This document shows, piece by piece, positions 8,611-18,615 of a stretch of DNA of 64,000 bases (the first letter of the stretch is position 1; every line of letters begins with the position of its first letter). The notes below the pieces were generated by a model that was not told the origin of the DNA, did no database searches, and saw only the letters and a program-made list of their open reading frames with translations. The stretch is taken from the NCBI GenBank assembly GCA_937928795.1, contig CALFWB010000066.1, forward strand, positions 1-64,000. Direction: 5' to 3'. The stretch comes from an uncultured Anaerolineales bacterium (GTDB lineage Bacteria; Chloroflexota; Anaerolineae; Anaerolineales; UBA4823). The position numbers were made by a program, and so were the translations under genes.

Positions 8611-9381
8611 TTAATGAGGCGCTTCTGATTTGACCGGATTTTCTAAAGCGCCGATCCCTTCGATGGTGATGCGCACCACATCGCCATCTCGAAGGGGGCT
8701 TACACCCGCAGGGGTGCCGGTTAGAATGAGATCGCCGGGCTCTAGGGTCATCACTGAGGATGCAAAAGCGATCAATTGGTATGTATTAAAAACCATATCA
8801 TGGGTAGAAGCCATTTGGCGGATTTCATCATTGACGGTGCAGGTGATCAAGGCATCGGCTGGATTGAATTCTGTTTCGATCCATGGACCAATAGGACAAA
8901 AGGTATCGAATCCTTTGGCACGCGTCCATTGATGATCTCGGTTTTGTAAATCGCGGGCAGTGACATCATTGGCAATCGTATATCCGAGAATGTAATTTTC
9001 GGCTTGATCAGGCAGGATCCAACGGCCGCGCTTTCCGATGACGATGGCAAGTTCTGCTTCATGTTCGACTTGTTGGCTTTGAGGGGGGAGAAGGATGGTA
9101 TCCAGATGGCCGATAACTGCCGACGGGGGTTTGAGAAATAAGAGCGGCACTTCAGGAACTTCGGCGCCGTGTTCGGAGGCATGCGCAGCATAGTTTCTTC
9201 CGACACAGATGATCTTACTGGGCAGGACAGGTGGCAAAATCTTAATTTGGGAGAGTTCGTCCTCGGCTTCTAGGCGTCGAAATTCGGTGAATATGGAACC
9301 TTCTATCGGCCCCACTTCGTTCCCTGAAAGCCATCCTTGACGAGGGGGGTGATTGGGTTTTTGATAACGAACGAATCGCAT
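8611..9381 (-). CDS. Fumarylacetoacetate hydrolase family protein
   Basis: KIICVGRNYAAHASEHG, GYTIANDVTARDLQ, GDLILTGTPAGV; start set to MRFVRYQKPNH. Confidence 0.92.
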   Translation of the reverse strand: MRFVRYQKPNHPPRQGWLSGNEVGPIEGSIFTEFRRLEAEDELSQIKILPPVLPSKIICVGRNYAAHASEHGAEVPEVPLLFLKPPSAVIGHLDTILLPPQSQQVEHEAELAIVIGKRGRWILPDQAENYILGYTIANDVTARDLQNRDHQWTRAKGFDTFCPIGPWIETEFNPADALITCTVNDEIRQMASTHDMVFNTYQLIAFASSVMTLEPGDLILTGTPAGVSPLRDGDVVRITIEGIGALENPVKSEAPH

Positions 9382-9401
9382 TCTTGCTCTCCAGAATAGG
9401 C

Positions 9402-10238
9402 TTAATCCATCGGTTGTTGAAGACGGTTCGAGATCTCTAAGATGGCTTGTTCGGTGCCGGCAAAGCGACCGGCAAATCGCCAGCGTAACAGTTTGGCAAA
9501 CGTATAGACGATTGCCTCTAACGAGACGATCCCAACTCCTGCGGAGGAATGAGCGGCTGCAGCAATGACAATATCGGCACAACGTGTTGAAGCTAAAGAA
9601 GCAGCCCCGACAATGGCTGCCGTGGGGATGCCGCGGGAGCGAGCTTCACAGAGCGCTGGGGCGATATAGGGGGTCTGTCCAGTGATCTCCATGGCTAAAA
9701 TCAAGTCCTGATTGGTGGCGTTATTTAGGGCGCGGGCTAGGTCAACAACGCCTGATCGAGCGATATAGACCGGGAAACCACCTTGCTCAAGATATTGTAC
9801 CAGACTATAGGCGTTGGGTTGAGCTGGTCCTTCGGCAAAAATAACAATCCGACGCACGCTACCGAGAAGTTCCACCAGTTTGGAGAGGGCGTCGACGTCC
9901 AAAGAGATGCGCGTGTGCTCAATCGCTTCGGCAATTTCCCGCATGGCGGATTGGACAATTCCCGCCATGCTGTTGGGATCTAAGGCTTCTTGGGGGCGCA
10001 GAAGCAGATCGTTGCGCACTTTTTGACGAATTTCTTGTTGTAGTTCGGGGAAGCCATTATAGCCGAGAAATTGAGAGAAACGCACGACGGTCGCTGCATC
10101 TAGGTTTAAGGTGTGGGCAAGTTCGCTGGCGGTCATAAAGGAGGCTTCAATATAAGAGTCTAAGAGGTAGTCGGCTAGCTTTGAAAAACTTTTCGACATT
10201 TTTGACCTTGCCGCCCGGATTCTTTCTTCGTAACTCAT
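9402..10238 (-). CDS. MurR/RpiR family transcriptional regulator (HTH + SIS)
   Basis: N-terminal HTH (ASELAHTLNLDAATVVRFSQFLGYNGFPELQQEIRQ) and SIS domain; GGAG RBS before ATG 10238. Confidence 0.88.
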   Translation of the reverse strand: MSYEERIRAARSKMSKSFSKLADYLLDSYIEASFMTASELAHTLNLDAATVVRFSQFLGYNGFPELQQEIRQKVRNDLLLRPQEALDPNSMAGIVQSAMREIAEAIEHTRISLDVDALSKLVELLGSVRRIVIFAEGPAQPNAYSLVQYLEQGGFPVYIARSGVVDLARALNNATNQDLILAMEITGQTPYIAPALCEARSRGIPTAAIVGAASLASTRCADIVIAAAAHSSAGVGIVSLEAIVYTFAKLLRWRFAGRFAGTEQAILEISNRLQQPMD

Positions 10239-10666
10239 GTCTACTCCTTCAAAAATGACAGAAACCAAAACTTTCAATAAATATTACCATAAATTCGCAA
10301 AATATGCAAACTTTACTGAAATTCAAACCGATTCTTCAATCGAAATCGAGAAATGATCCCATTGCCCGGTTGCGCCCTAAACCTCCTTTGAGGGAGAAAG
10401 AAAGGACAAGAAAATTTCTTTTCTAATCTGGAGTATAATCTTGCTTGTATCGAGGTTTGCGATTGGGATTTAACAGGGAAAACTCTCACAGTGGAGGATT
10501 CATTTGTTACAGGTGGGTTGAAGTACTCTCGATCGGGCGAAGCTAAGCAAGGACCTTCGCAATTAACCTCAGCAAATCTGCGTAAAAATGCGAGTCTGTT
10601 CCTCTGATAAGAGGATTATTGTTGGTTATTTTCATGCCGACTTAACCACTAGACGGATATGGGTAC

Positions 10667-11566
10667 ATGGTTGAAGGACTGAATCGTAAAGGGTTGCTTC
10701 TCGGATTTGGAGCCTATTTGATTTGGGGTTTTTTCCCTCTGTACTTTAAGGCTCTCTCTTCGATTCCCTCGACTCAAATCCTAGCCCATCGATTTGTATG
10801 GTCTTTTCTTCTCTTGCTCCTCGTTCTTGGTTGGCGGAAGGAGTGGAAAACACTTGGAAAACTTCTTGAGGATAGAAAAACACTTGCCATATATACCCTT
10901 GCCGGTAGCTTATTGGCGATCAACTGGGGGATGTATGTCTGGGCGGTTAACGCTGGCTTTGTTGTGGAGACCAGCTTAGGTTATTTTATCAACCCATTGG
11001 TAAATGTTTTATTGGGGGTTCTTTTCTTACGCGAGAAGTTGCGTTGGTCGCAGTGGTTGCCGGTTGGGATTGCCGCGGTAGGTGTATTCTATCTGACCAT
11101 TCAATACCATTCTTTGCCCTGGATCGCATTAACGCTTGCCTTTTCGTTTGGGTTCTACGGGTTGGTAAAGAAAATCGCTCCTCTATCTTCCTTGTATGGT
11201 TTGACATTAGAGACCATGGCTCTTTTCCTGCCCGCAGTTCTCTATCTGACCAGCCAAGAAATGAACGGAATGGGGAGCTTTGGGCATGGAACAGGAATCC
11301 TCACGGTGTTAGTGGTACTTACGGGGGTTGTGACGGTGATCCCATTATTAATGTTTGGGAGTGCGGCGCGGCTGGTCCCTTTGTGGACGATGGGATTACT
11401 GCAATATATTGCCCCAACTTGTCAGTTTCTTTTAGGAGTCTTAATTTTTCATGAGCCATTTACGACAGAAAGATTGGTGGGTTTTTCTTTGATTTGGCTG
11501 GCGCTGATCATCTTTTCAACCGAGAGGTGGTGGATGCGAAAGACACCGCAGGTGGTGTATAAGTAA
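10667..11566 (+). CDS. rarD: EamA family transporter RarD
   Basis: KGLLLGFGAYLIWGFFPLYFKALSSIPSTQILAHRFVWS typical of RarD. Confidence 0.9.
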   Translation: MVEGLNRKGLLLGFGAYLIWGFFPLYFKALSSIPSTQILAHRFVWSFLLLLLVLGWRKEWKTLGKLLEDRKTLAIYTLAGSLLAINWGMYVWAVNAGFVVETSLGYFINPLVNVLLGVLFLREKLRWSQWLPVGIAAVGVFYLTIQYHSLPWIALTLAFSFGFYGLVKKIAPLSSLYGLTLETMALFLPAVLYLTSQEMNGMGSFGHGTGILTVLVVLTGVVTVIPLLMFGSAARLVPLWTMGLLQYIAPTCQFLLGVLIFHEPFTTERLVGFSLIWLALIIFSTERWWMRKTPQVVYK

Positions 11567-11693
11567 GTACAAGTAGAGTGTACAAACAGCGCAAGATTCG
11601 GTGAAGAAAACCATATAGAAAATCGTTTTGAAACCGATTACAATCACGGATTGAAAAAGCTTTGATAAATTTTCCTTTGAGTTGGAGTAAGAA

Positions 11694-13337
11694 ATGATGA
11701 GATACCATCCGATTGACGAGAATGTACTATCCCAAAAGTGGGATGTGATTGTTATTGGCGGGGGTATAAATGGAAGCGCGATTGCCAGAGACGCTGCTTT
11801 ACGCGGCTTGAAGGTGCTGGTGTTGGAAAAGGAAGATATTTCCAGCGGCACTTCCGCCTGGTCAACTCGCTTGATTCATGGTGGATTGCGCTATTTAGAG
11901 TACTTTGAATTCTACCTCGTGCGCGAGTCACTTGCTGAGCGGGAAAGATTGCTGCGAAATGCACCTCATTTGGTTAAGCCATTGGGGATGGCATTTCCCT
12001 TTTACAAACAAAATCGCCGTCCACCCTGGATGATTCGCATGGGCATGATCCTCTATGATGTGCTTTCGTTTGACAAAAGCTTGGATCATCATCACATCCT
12101 TTCACCACAACAAGTTTTTGAGCGGGTGGGCGCCTTGAACCCCGATGGGTTGAGTGGAGCAGCCATGTATTATGACTGCCAAGTGGATTATGCAGAGAGG
12201 CTTTCGGTTGAGAACATTCTCTCTGCTCAACAACAGGGTGCACTGTTTTTGAATTATGCCAAAGTGACGCGGTTTATCATGGAGGATCATCGAGTACGGG
12301 GGGTCGAATTTCAAGATTTACTGGACGGTAAAACTTACTCTGCCTCGGCCGAATTCGTTATCAATGTGGGAGGGCCGTGGGTGGATGAAGTCTTAAGGGG
12401 GGTTGGCAAACCTATCAAGCGGTTAATTGGGGGGACAAAGGGGAGTCACCTGGTTGTGCCACCTTTCCCAGGAGCTCCTAAGATCGCTGTTTATTTTGAA
12501 GCTCAACAGGACGGCCGACCGATGTTTGTTATCCCTTGGACAGGACGCATCTTGATTGGAACAACCGATTTGCCCTACCATGGCGATCTAGACCATGTCG
12601 AAATTGACGATGATGAAATGAATTATTTGATGAGCGAAGCTAATGGAATCTTCCCATCGGCTCAAATCAACGTCGATCAAGTCCTTTACACTTATTCGGG
12701 AATTCGTCCCTTGCCTTATGTGGGAGATAAGAAGACGGCGGCGATTACTCGCCGTCATATCATTCACGATCATGCTCCAGAAATAGAGGGATTGATTTCT
12801 ATCATTGGAGGTAAGCTGACAACTTTCCGCAATTTGGCTGAACAATGCGTTGACTTAATTGGGAAAAAGTTAAATCGGCAACTAAGGCCTTGTATCACAA
12901 AAAATATTCCTCTGCCCGGTGCCGGAGAAGGGAGTTTCGGAGACTTCCGAAAGCAGTTTATGGCTAAAAGTGGTTTCGAGGTGGATATTGCCAATCATCT
13001 CATCGAAATTTATGGGGTTCGAGCGGAAAAAATCCTTGAATTAACCCGACAGGAACCGAAATTGAAGGAACGATTGCATTCGGGGGAACCTACAATTGCC
13101 GCAGAGGTTGTTTTTGCTTTCCAAGAAGAACAAGCTGAGACGATCCAAGATGTCTTGTTACGCCGCTGTATGGGAGCATATAACAATCAGGCTGGGTTAG
13201 ATCTGCTTATGCCCGCTATTCAGGTAGCTGGCGATTATCTCGGTTGGGATAAGAGCCGCAGAGAACAAGAGCAACAAGCCTATAAGGAATATATCCGCCG
13301 TTATCGGCCGAAACTCTTGCGTGCCTCTCAAATGTAG
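11694..13337 (+). CDS. glpD: Glycerol-3-phosphate dehydrogenase/oxidase
   Basis: VIVIGGGINGSAIARDAALRGLKVLVLEKEDISSGTSAWSTRLIHGGLRYLE. Confidence 0.93.
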   Translation: MMRYHPIDENVLSQKWDVIVIGGGINGSAIARDAALRGLKVLVLEKEDISSGTSAWSTRLIHGGLRYLEYFEFYLVRESLAERERLLRNAPHLVKPLGMAFPFYKQNRRPPWMIRMGMILYDVLSFDKSLDHHHILSPQQVFERVGALNPDGLSGAAMYYDCQVDYAERLSVENILSAQQQGALFLNYAKVTRFIMEDHRVRGVEFQDLLDGKTYSASAEFVINVGGPWVDEVLRGVGKPIKRLIGGTKGSHLVVPPFPGAPKIAVYFEAQQDGRPMFVIPWTGRILIGTTDLPYHGDLDHVEIDDDEMNYLMSEANGIFPSAQINVDQVLYTYSGIRPLPYVGDKKTAAITRRHIIHDHAPEIEGLISIIGGKLTTFRNLAEQCVDLIGKKLNRQLRPCITKNIPLPGAGEGSFGDFRKQFMAKSGFEVDIANHLIEIYGVRAEKILELTRQEPKLKERLHSGEPTIAAEVVFAFQEEQAETIQDVLLRRCMGAYNNQAGLDLLMPAIQVAGDYLGWDKSRREQEQQAYKEYIRRYRPKLLRASQM

Positions 13338-13399
13338 GAGTATCTGTGCTGCACTACCCGCTACAAGAGCGCTGACCTGACACTCCTTTGGAAAGGTAG

Positions 13400-13432
13400 C
13401 TGCCCCCGTCTCCTTTTCCCGGATGGGGGCAG
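13400..13432 (+). terminator. Hairpin downstream of glpD, possible terminator
   Basis: CTGCCCCCGTC ... GATGGGGGCAG stem; T-run is weak. Confidence 0.45.
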
Positions 13433-13541
13433 ACTGTTTCAACCCTCGAGATTATCTTTGGTTCAGGTAGAAGATCATGGAACTCCATATAAAATAATTT
13501 TTTCGTTAATTCTTCTTCTACTTGATTGCCATAAGATCGAT

Positions 13542-13589
13542 GATCAAGTATAATACATACCGACCAGTTGGTATGTATTATACTTGATC
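13542..13589. promoter_or_regulatory. Perfect 20-bp inverted repeat, TetR-type operator candidate overlapping TATAAT
   Basis: GATCAAGTATAATACATACC-gaccagtt-GGTATGTATTATACTTGATC. Confidence 0.7.
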
Positions 13590-13727
13590 GTTGGATTAGG
13601 CAGTTTTTATCCAAGGTGAAGATTGCTTTACGTTGAATTAATCTTATTCTTACACGCAAAGTCAGAATTATCGAGTAAGATTAGAGCTTGTGATGTCGAA
13701 TTACTTTAGGAGTGGAACGGTCGACTC

Positions 13728-14513
13728 ATGATGGAGAGTAGCGTTAAGGAGAGCGCAGTTAATACTCAGGTGAGTAGTCTTCCTCAAAAAGCCAGTGGGC
13801 TATCCCCAAACTTGTGGCGGGATAGTCATTTAATGGATTTTCCGTTGCTAAAAGCCGAGGATTTGTGGAAAATCTACGCAACTCCTAGTGGAAATGTCAC
13901 TGCCTTGAAAGGAGTGAGCCTCTCGATCCAAGAAGGGGAGTTTATCATCGTGTTCGGGAAATCGGGTGCGGGTAAGTCGAGCTTGGTCAATCTGTTGACC
14001 GCTATTGATGAACCGACGCAGGGCAAGGTACTTTTTCGAGGAATTTCAATTTTTGATCTCTCCGAGGAGGAGAGGACTCGCTGGAGGGGGAAAAACCTCG
14101 GCATTGTGTTTCAATTCTTTCAATTGTTTCCAACCCTGAGTATCTGGGAAAATGTAAAGATAAGCATGGATTTGCTGGGTGAAATCCCGGCTAAAGAACG
14201 GAAAGATAGAGCATTTGAGCTACTCTGCCAAGTTGGGTTAGGCGATCATGCTCAGAAAGTGCCGGCAAAAATCTCAGGAGGACAGCAACAACGCGTGGCT
14301 ATTGCACGAGCTTTAGCGAACGACCCACCTTTACTCATTGCAGATGAACCAACCGGAAACCTTGACTCGCGCACCACAGCGGAAATTATGGATTTGTTTG
14401 CCTCATTTGTGGCAAGAGGAAAAACGGTCTTGATGGTGACCCACGATCGGGGAGCCTTGAAATGGGCAACCCGAAAGTTAGAAATCCTAGATGGGGAGTT
14501 GCAAAAAGAATGA
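13728..14513 (+). CDS. ABC transporter ATP-binding protein (MacB/LolD type)
   Basis: GKSGAGKSSLVNLL Walker [33 protein letters not shown]. Confidence 0.93.
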   Translation: MMESSVKESAVNTQVSSLPQKASGLSPNLWRDSHLMDFPLLKAEDLWKIYATPSGNVTALKGVSLSIQEGEFIIVFGKSGAGKSSLVNLLTAIDEPTQGKVLFRGISIFDLSEEERTRWRGKNLGIVFQFFQLFPTLSIWENVKISMDLLGEIPAKERKDRAFELLCQVGLGDHAQKVPAKISGGQQQRVAIARALANDPPLLIADEPTGNLDSRTTAEIMDLFASFVARGKTVLMVTHDRGALKWATRKLEILDGELQKE

Positions 14514-16921
14514 TCATCGATGCACGTTGGGTGAAAATTTGGCGTGATCTCTGGAGCAACAAAACCCGCTCCGTACTCGTGACTCTCTCGATTGCCGTCG
14601 GCGTTGGCACCATTGGAATGATTTACAACGCTGCGCATATCATTCAGAGGGATCTCTATGCGCAATTTCGACAAGGCAATCCGGCTCATGTCTTTCTGTA
14701 CGTTTCTCCGTTCCCGAAAGAGATTGCAGAGGCTGCGGAAGGAATCCGTGAGGTAAAACAAGCGCAAGCGCGTCGGGTTGTCCAAGCAGAAATTTGGAGT
14801 TCAAATGGCAGTTTTGAGAATCTGAACCTTCATGTTTTGCCCAACGCGTCTTCTTTTGAAATCAATCGCTTGGTTATGGAACAAGGCAGTTTTCCTCCAA
14901 AGGTTCGCGAGATCGTTCTAGAACGCCAGTCAGCCAAACTGTTGGGTTATGAGATTGGCGATAAAGTATTCATCAAACTGGCAGACGACCGTCAGTATGA
15001 ACTCACCCTATCGGGTATTGCCCATGATGTAAATGAAATTCCTTATGCGATTCTAGGAGATGCAACTGCCTATGTCAGCATGGATACGTTGCGCTGGATG
15101 GGTGAGATTGCAGCCTACAATCGCTTAGAGGTTGTTGTGCAAGGTGAGGATGTTGAGAAAGCTGACGCGCTGGAGGTAGCCGAGAAAATCAAGAAACGAA
15201 TTTTGGAGCCGGCCGGCTATCAGGTGTTCAGTATCCGCATTCCAGGGGTGGGTTCGGATCCTGGCGATCATTGGGCACATAATCAAATTCGGGGGTTTAT
15301 TCTGATCCTCCAGATTATGAGCATTATGGCAACTTTGCTGAGTGGTGGATTAATTATTAACACGGTTTCTGCGATTTTGATTCAACAAACCAAACAAATC
15401 GGTATTCTGCGCGCAATTGGCGCTTCACGTAAGCAAATTATCAGTATGTACCTCTTGAATGTGTTGATTTTTGCCGTGGCAGGCTTCCTATTGGCGCTGC
15501 CTTTTGGATTGGTGGGAAGCTGGTGGCTGTCGAATTTTGCGGCGCGATTTTTAAATTTTAATGTTACGCAAGTTAACCTTACGTGGCAAGTGTTCTTAAT
15601 TCAGGCTGGTGTGGCGATCTTGATGCCGATTGGAGTTGCCATTTATCCCATTCTCAATGGAACGCGCATTTCGGTCTATGAAGCAATCTACCAATATGGC
15701 CTTGGAGATCGAAAGCGAGTAAGCCGCTTAGAGCAACTGCTGAGCCGCATTCGTTCAGTCAACCCGCCGTTGCTGTTGTCCTTACGAAATACTTTCCGAC
15801 ATAAGTCGCGTTTAGTTTTCACCTTGGGAACGCTAACGCTGGCCGGAGCGATGTTCATCGCATCATTTAGTACCTACTCTTCACTAATGGCTCAAATTCG
15901 CGATGTTGAACGATATGTAGCTTTTGATGCGCGCTTATCTTTGCCGCGCGGCGTGAGTAAAGTTACCGCAGAACGAGAAGCGCAAAGGGTCGAAGGAATT
16001 GGTTATGCCGAAGGTTGGGCGATTAGTGAAGGCGTCATTGTTCGCCCAGACCTGAGTGAGAGCCAGGGAATCGAAATTGTTGGCTTGCCACCTGACAGCA
16101 AAACGCTCCATCCAAAACTGTTGACTGGCAGTTGGTTGGCTTCTTTGCCAAACTCTCGACAGGTTGTTGTAAACGCCGATTTGGTGCTGGAAGAACCCGA
16201 AATTCAGGTTGGTAAGGAGATTCAAGTTAAGGTTGCAGGACGCACTCACACTTTCGTTGTGGTGGGAATCGTTTCGAAACATATATTCGGGCCGCGAATT
16301 TATATGGATTTCACGGCCCTCTCTCGCCTTACAGGTAGGCCCAACGAGGTTGATGAGATTCGGGTGCTGGCTGAAGAAGGCAAATTGAGCTCTCCTGCCA
16401 TTCAAAATCTCCTGGCGGAAAGGTTGCAAGAACGTTTCCGAAATGCGGGTATCAGCAAACGCAGTAGTGTAACCCGAGCTTCTTTTTTTAGCGAATTTAC
16501 GGAGGTTTTCAATATCATTTTGTTTGTTTTGCTTTTGATGGCTGGCTTGTTGGCATTGGTGGGCAGCCTAGGCTTGAGCGGAACGTTGGGCATCAATATC
16601 ATGGAAAGAATGCGGGAAATTGGGGTGCTGCGAGCTGTCGGAGCAGCCAATCAAGCCCTAGTAAAAATCGTGTTGACCGAAAGCATGGTGGTGAGCTTGG
16701 TAAGTTGGATCATGGGGGCCATCACATCGGCGATATCTAGCCCCATTCTGGCAGCGGTGGTTATTTATGCTGTGCTGGAAACCCAAATGAACTTCCGTTA
16801 TTCAATGATTGGCTTGCTGCTTTGGTTTGGTGTCATTCTCCTGATCGGGGTCTTCTCCAGTCTGCTACCGGCTCGCAGAGCAGCCTTATTGCAGGTTCGA
16901 GAGGTTTTGGATTACGAATGA
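14510..16921 (+). CDS. ABC transporter permease, FtsX-like, two FtsX domains
   Basis: Two FtsX-like segments (IGILRAIGASRKQI; IGVLRAVGAANQAL); ATGA overlap with the upstream CDS. Confidence 0.92.
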   Translation: MIIDARWVKIWRDLWSNKTRSVLVTLSIAVGVGTIGMIYNAAHIIQRDLYAQFRQGNPAHVFLYVSPFPKEIAEAAEGIREVKQAQARRVVQAEIWSSNGSFENLNLHVLPNASSFEINRLVMEQGSFPPKVREIVLERQSAKLLGYEIGDKVFIKLADDRQYELTLSGIAHDVNEIPYAILGDATAYVSMDTLRWMGEIAAYNRLEVVVQGEDVEKADALEVAEKIKKRILEPAGYQVFSIRIPGVGSDPGDHWAHNQIRGFILILQIMSIMATLLSGGLIINTVSAILIQQTKQIGILRAIGASRKQIISMYLLNVLIFAVAGFLLALPFGLVGSWWLSNFAARFLNFNVTQVNLTWQVFLIQAGVAILMPIGVAIYPILNGTRISVYEAIYQYGLGDRKRVSRLEQLLSRIRSVNPPLLLSLRNTFRHKSRLVFTLGTLTLAGAMFIASFSTYSSLMAQIRDVERYVAFDARLSLPRGVSKVTAEREAQRVEGIGYAEGWAISEGVIVRPDLSESQGIEIVGLPPDSKTLHPKLLTGSWLASLPNSRQVVVNADLVLEEPEIQVGKEIQVKVAGRTHTFVVVGIVSKHIFGPRIYMDFTALSRLTGRPNEVDEIRVLAEEGKLSSPAIQNLLAERLQERFRNAGISKRSSVTRASFFSEFTEVFNIILFVLLLMAGLLALVGSLGLSGTLGINIMERMREIGVLRAVGAANQALVKIVLTESMVVSLVSWIMGAITSAISSPILAAVVIYAVLETQMNFRYSMIGLLLWFGVILLIGVFSSLLPARRAALLQVREVLDYE

Positions 16922-17661
16922 GCTTCATTCCAACGATAAAACCAATCAAAGAAGGCTGGTTTGACATGGCAGAGGCATTGAAAAATGAGCCGCTCATTTT
17001 ACTCAACGGGGTCAGCAAAATCTATCACACCGGCGCCGGGCGCTTTGTGGCATTAGAGGATGTCAACCTGCAAATTCATCCAGGGGAATTTGTTTCCATT
17101 ATCGGAAAGTCGGGCAGTGGAAAAACGACCTTAATCAATTTGATCACCGGCATCGATCAGCCCTCAAGAGGGGAGATCTTCATTGACCAAACCCCGCTTC
17201 ATCTCCTCAAGGAAAGTGAGAAAGCGGTTTGGAGGGGGAAGACAATCGGTGTTGTTTTTCAGTTCTTTCAACTATTACCCACCTTAACCGTAATTGAAAA
17301 TGTCATGTTGCCGATGAGCTTATGCAACCTCTATCCCGGCAATGAACGTTTAGAGCGCGCTTATCAACTGCTCAAGCTTGTCCATCTGGAACATCAAGCG
17401 GATAAATTACCCTCTTTCCTTTCAGGGGGTGAACAACAACGGGTGGCTATTGCGCGGGCGCTGGCAAATAACCCCCCAATCATCGCGACGGACGAGCCGA
17501 CCGGAAACCTTGATTCGCGCACGGCAGAGTCGATTATGGAATTGTTTCAAGACCTAACTGGGCAGGGAAAAACTTTGTTGATGGTTACCCATGACCCTGA
17601 TCTTGCCGCTCAAGCTCAGCGGACCATTGCCTTGGCTGACGGACGAATTGTTCAAGCTTAA
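16918..17661 (+). CDS. ABC transporter ATP-binding protein (MacB/LolD type), second ATPase
   Basis: [48 protein letters not shown]; start at 16918 or 16966. Confidence 0.92.
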   Translation: MSFIPTIKPIKEGWFDMAEALKNEPLILLNGVSKIYHTGAGRFVALEDVNLQIHPGEFVSIIGKSGSGKTTLINLITGIDQPSRGEIFIDQTPLHLLKESEKAVWRGKTIGVVFQFFQLLPTLTVIENVMLPMSLCNLYPGNERLERAYQLLKLVHLEHQADKLPSFLSGGEQQRVAIARALANNPPIIATDEPTGNLDSRTAESIMELFQDLTGQGKTLLMVTHDPDLAAQAQRTIALADGRIVQA

Positions 17662-17760
17662 ATTTTGGGCGAACCTTACGCAATTTTTATGGCTTTTATA
17701 TTAAGTGGAGGTTATAATGTCAATAAGGGAATTCGTTATGTTTGACTAAAAAGTGAAAAG

Positions 17761-18615
17761 ATGGATGTTGGAATACTAGAGTTGTTGCGGCGAGTTGCCG
17801 CGGCGGAGGCAGAAATACGCCTGCTGAATGTGTATCAGGGGATTCCAATTGCATTTCCAGCAGCCATCGTTTATGTCGGACAGAATTCCATCACGGTTAA
17901 GACAGAACGCTATCAATTGGTTTGCCTCTACCAAGAGAGACAAACTTTTATTCAGTACCCGGGGTTCCCGGCCGTCATCCGAGCGCGGGTTGAACGAATT
18001 GAACCTTTGGCGTTGCAAGCCAGCTTGTTTGAGTTTGAGTACATGCGGGAAGGGATTGGTGAGCGGCGTCAGATTCGCGTCTGGCCAAAAGAGGGCGTAA
18101 CTGGAGAGTTGCAACTTTCCGATCGGACAGAGGCGATCCGCGGAGATTTGGCGGATATCTCATTGGATGGGATGGGAATTTATTTGCCAGATGCTGATTA
18201 TTATGCTCACATTTTCCGTCAGGGTCGTAAAGTTTTAGTCTCCTTACGCTTGCCAGGTGTTTTTCACCTTCAACAACCTAGGCGGTATGATGCTTCTGCT
18301 TCAGGCGGAATTGATCGTTATGACCGCACGCAATTGCGTTTATCCACCATTCATACTCCTGCTTATGGAAGTGATCGAGATGATTCCGCAACGATCAAGA
18401 CCGTTCATTCACCGGAAATCGAAGTTGATGGGGTAATCTCGAATTATTATACGGAGGCGAACACGCGGCGCTATCGCATTGGTGTTCGCCTTCAACCGAA
18501 TGAACTCTATCGCTCGATCGTCTCCCAATTTATTTCGCAACGGCAATCGGAAATTATCCAAGAAATCAACGCCATCTACCGTTTGTTAACCCGCGAAACG
18601 GGTGCGTTGCGTTAG
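17761..18615 (+). CDS. PilZ-like domain protein
   Basis: ERRQIRVWP ... GDLADISLDGMGIYLP ... RYRIGVRLQ resembles the PilZ pattern. Confidence 0.6.
   Translation: MDVGILELLRRVAAAEAEIRLLNVYQGIPIAFPAAIVYVGQNSITVKTERYQLVCLYQERQTFIQYPGFPAVIRARVERIEPLALQASLFEFEYMREGIGERRQIRVWPKEGVTGELQLSDRTEAIRGDLADISLDGMGIYLPDADYYAHIFRQGRKVLVSLRLPGVFHLQQPRRYDASASGGIDRYDRTQLRLSTIHTPAYGSDRDDSATIKTVHSPEIEVDGVISNYYTEANTRRYRIGVRLQPNELYRSIVSQFISQRQSEIIQEINAIYRLLTRETGALR

Noticed and set aside
8611-9582. Long form of the FAH protein with 67 extra N-terminal residues
   Set aside because: The extension overlaps the RpiR regulator in another frame; MRFVRYQKPNH is the expected start
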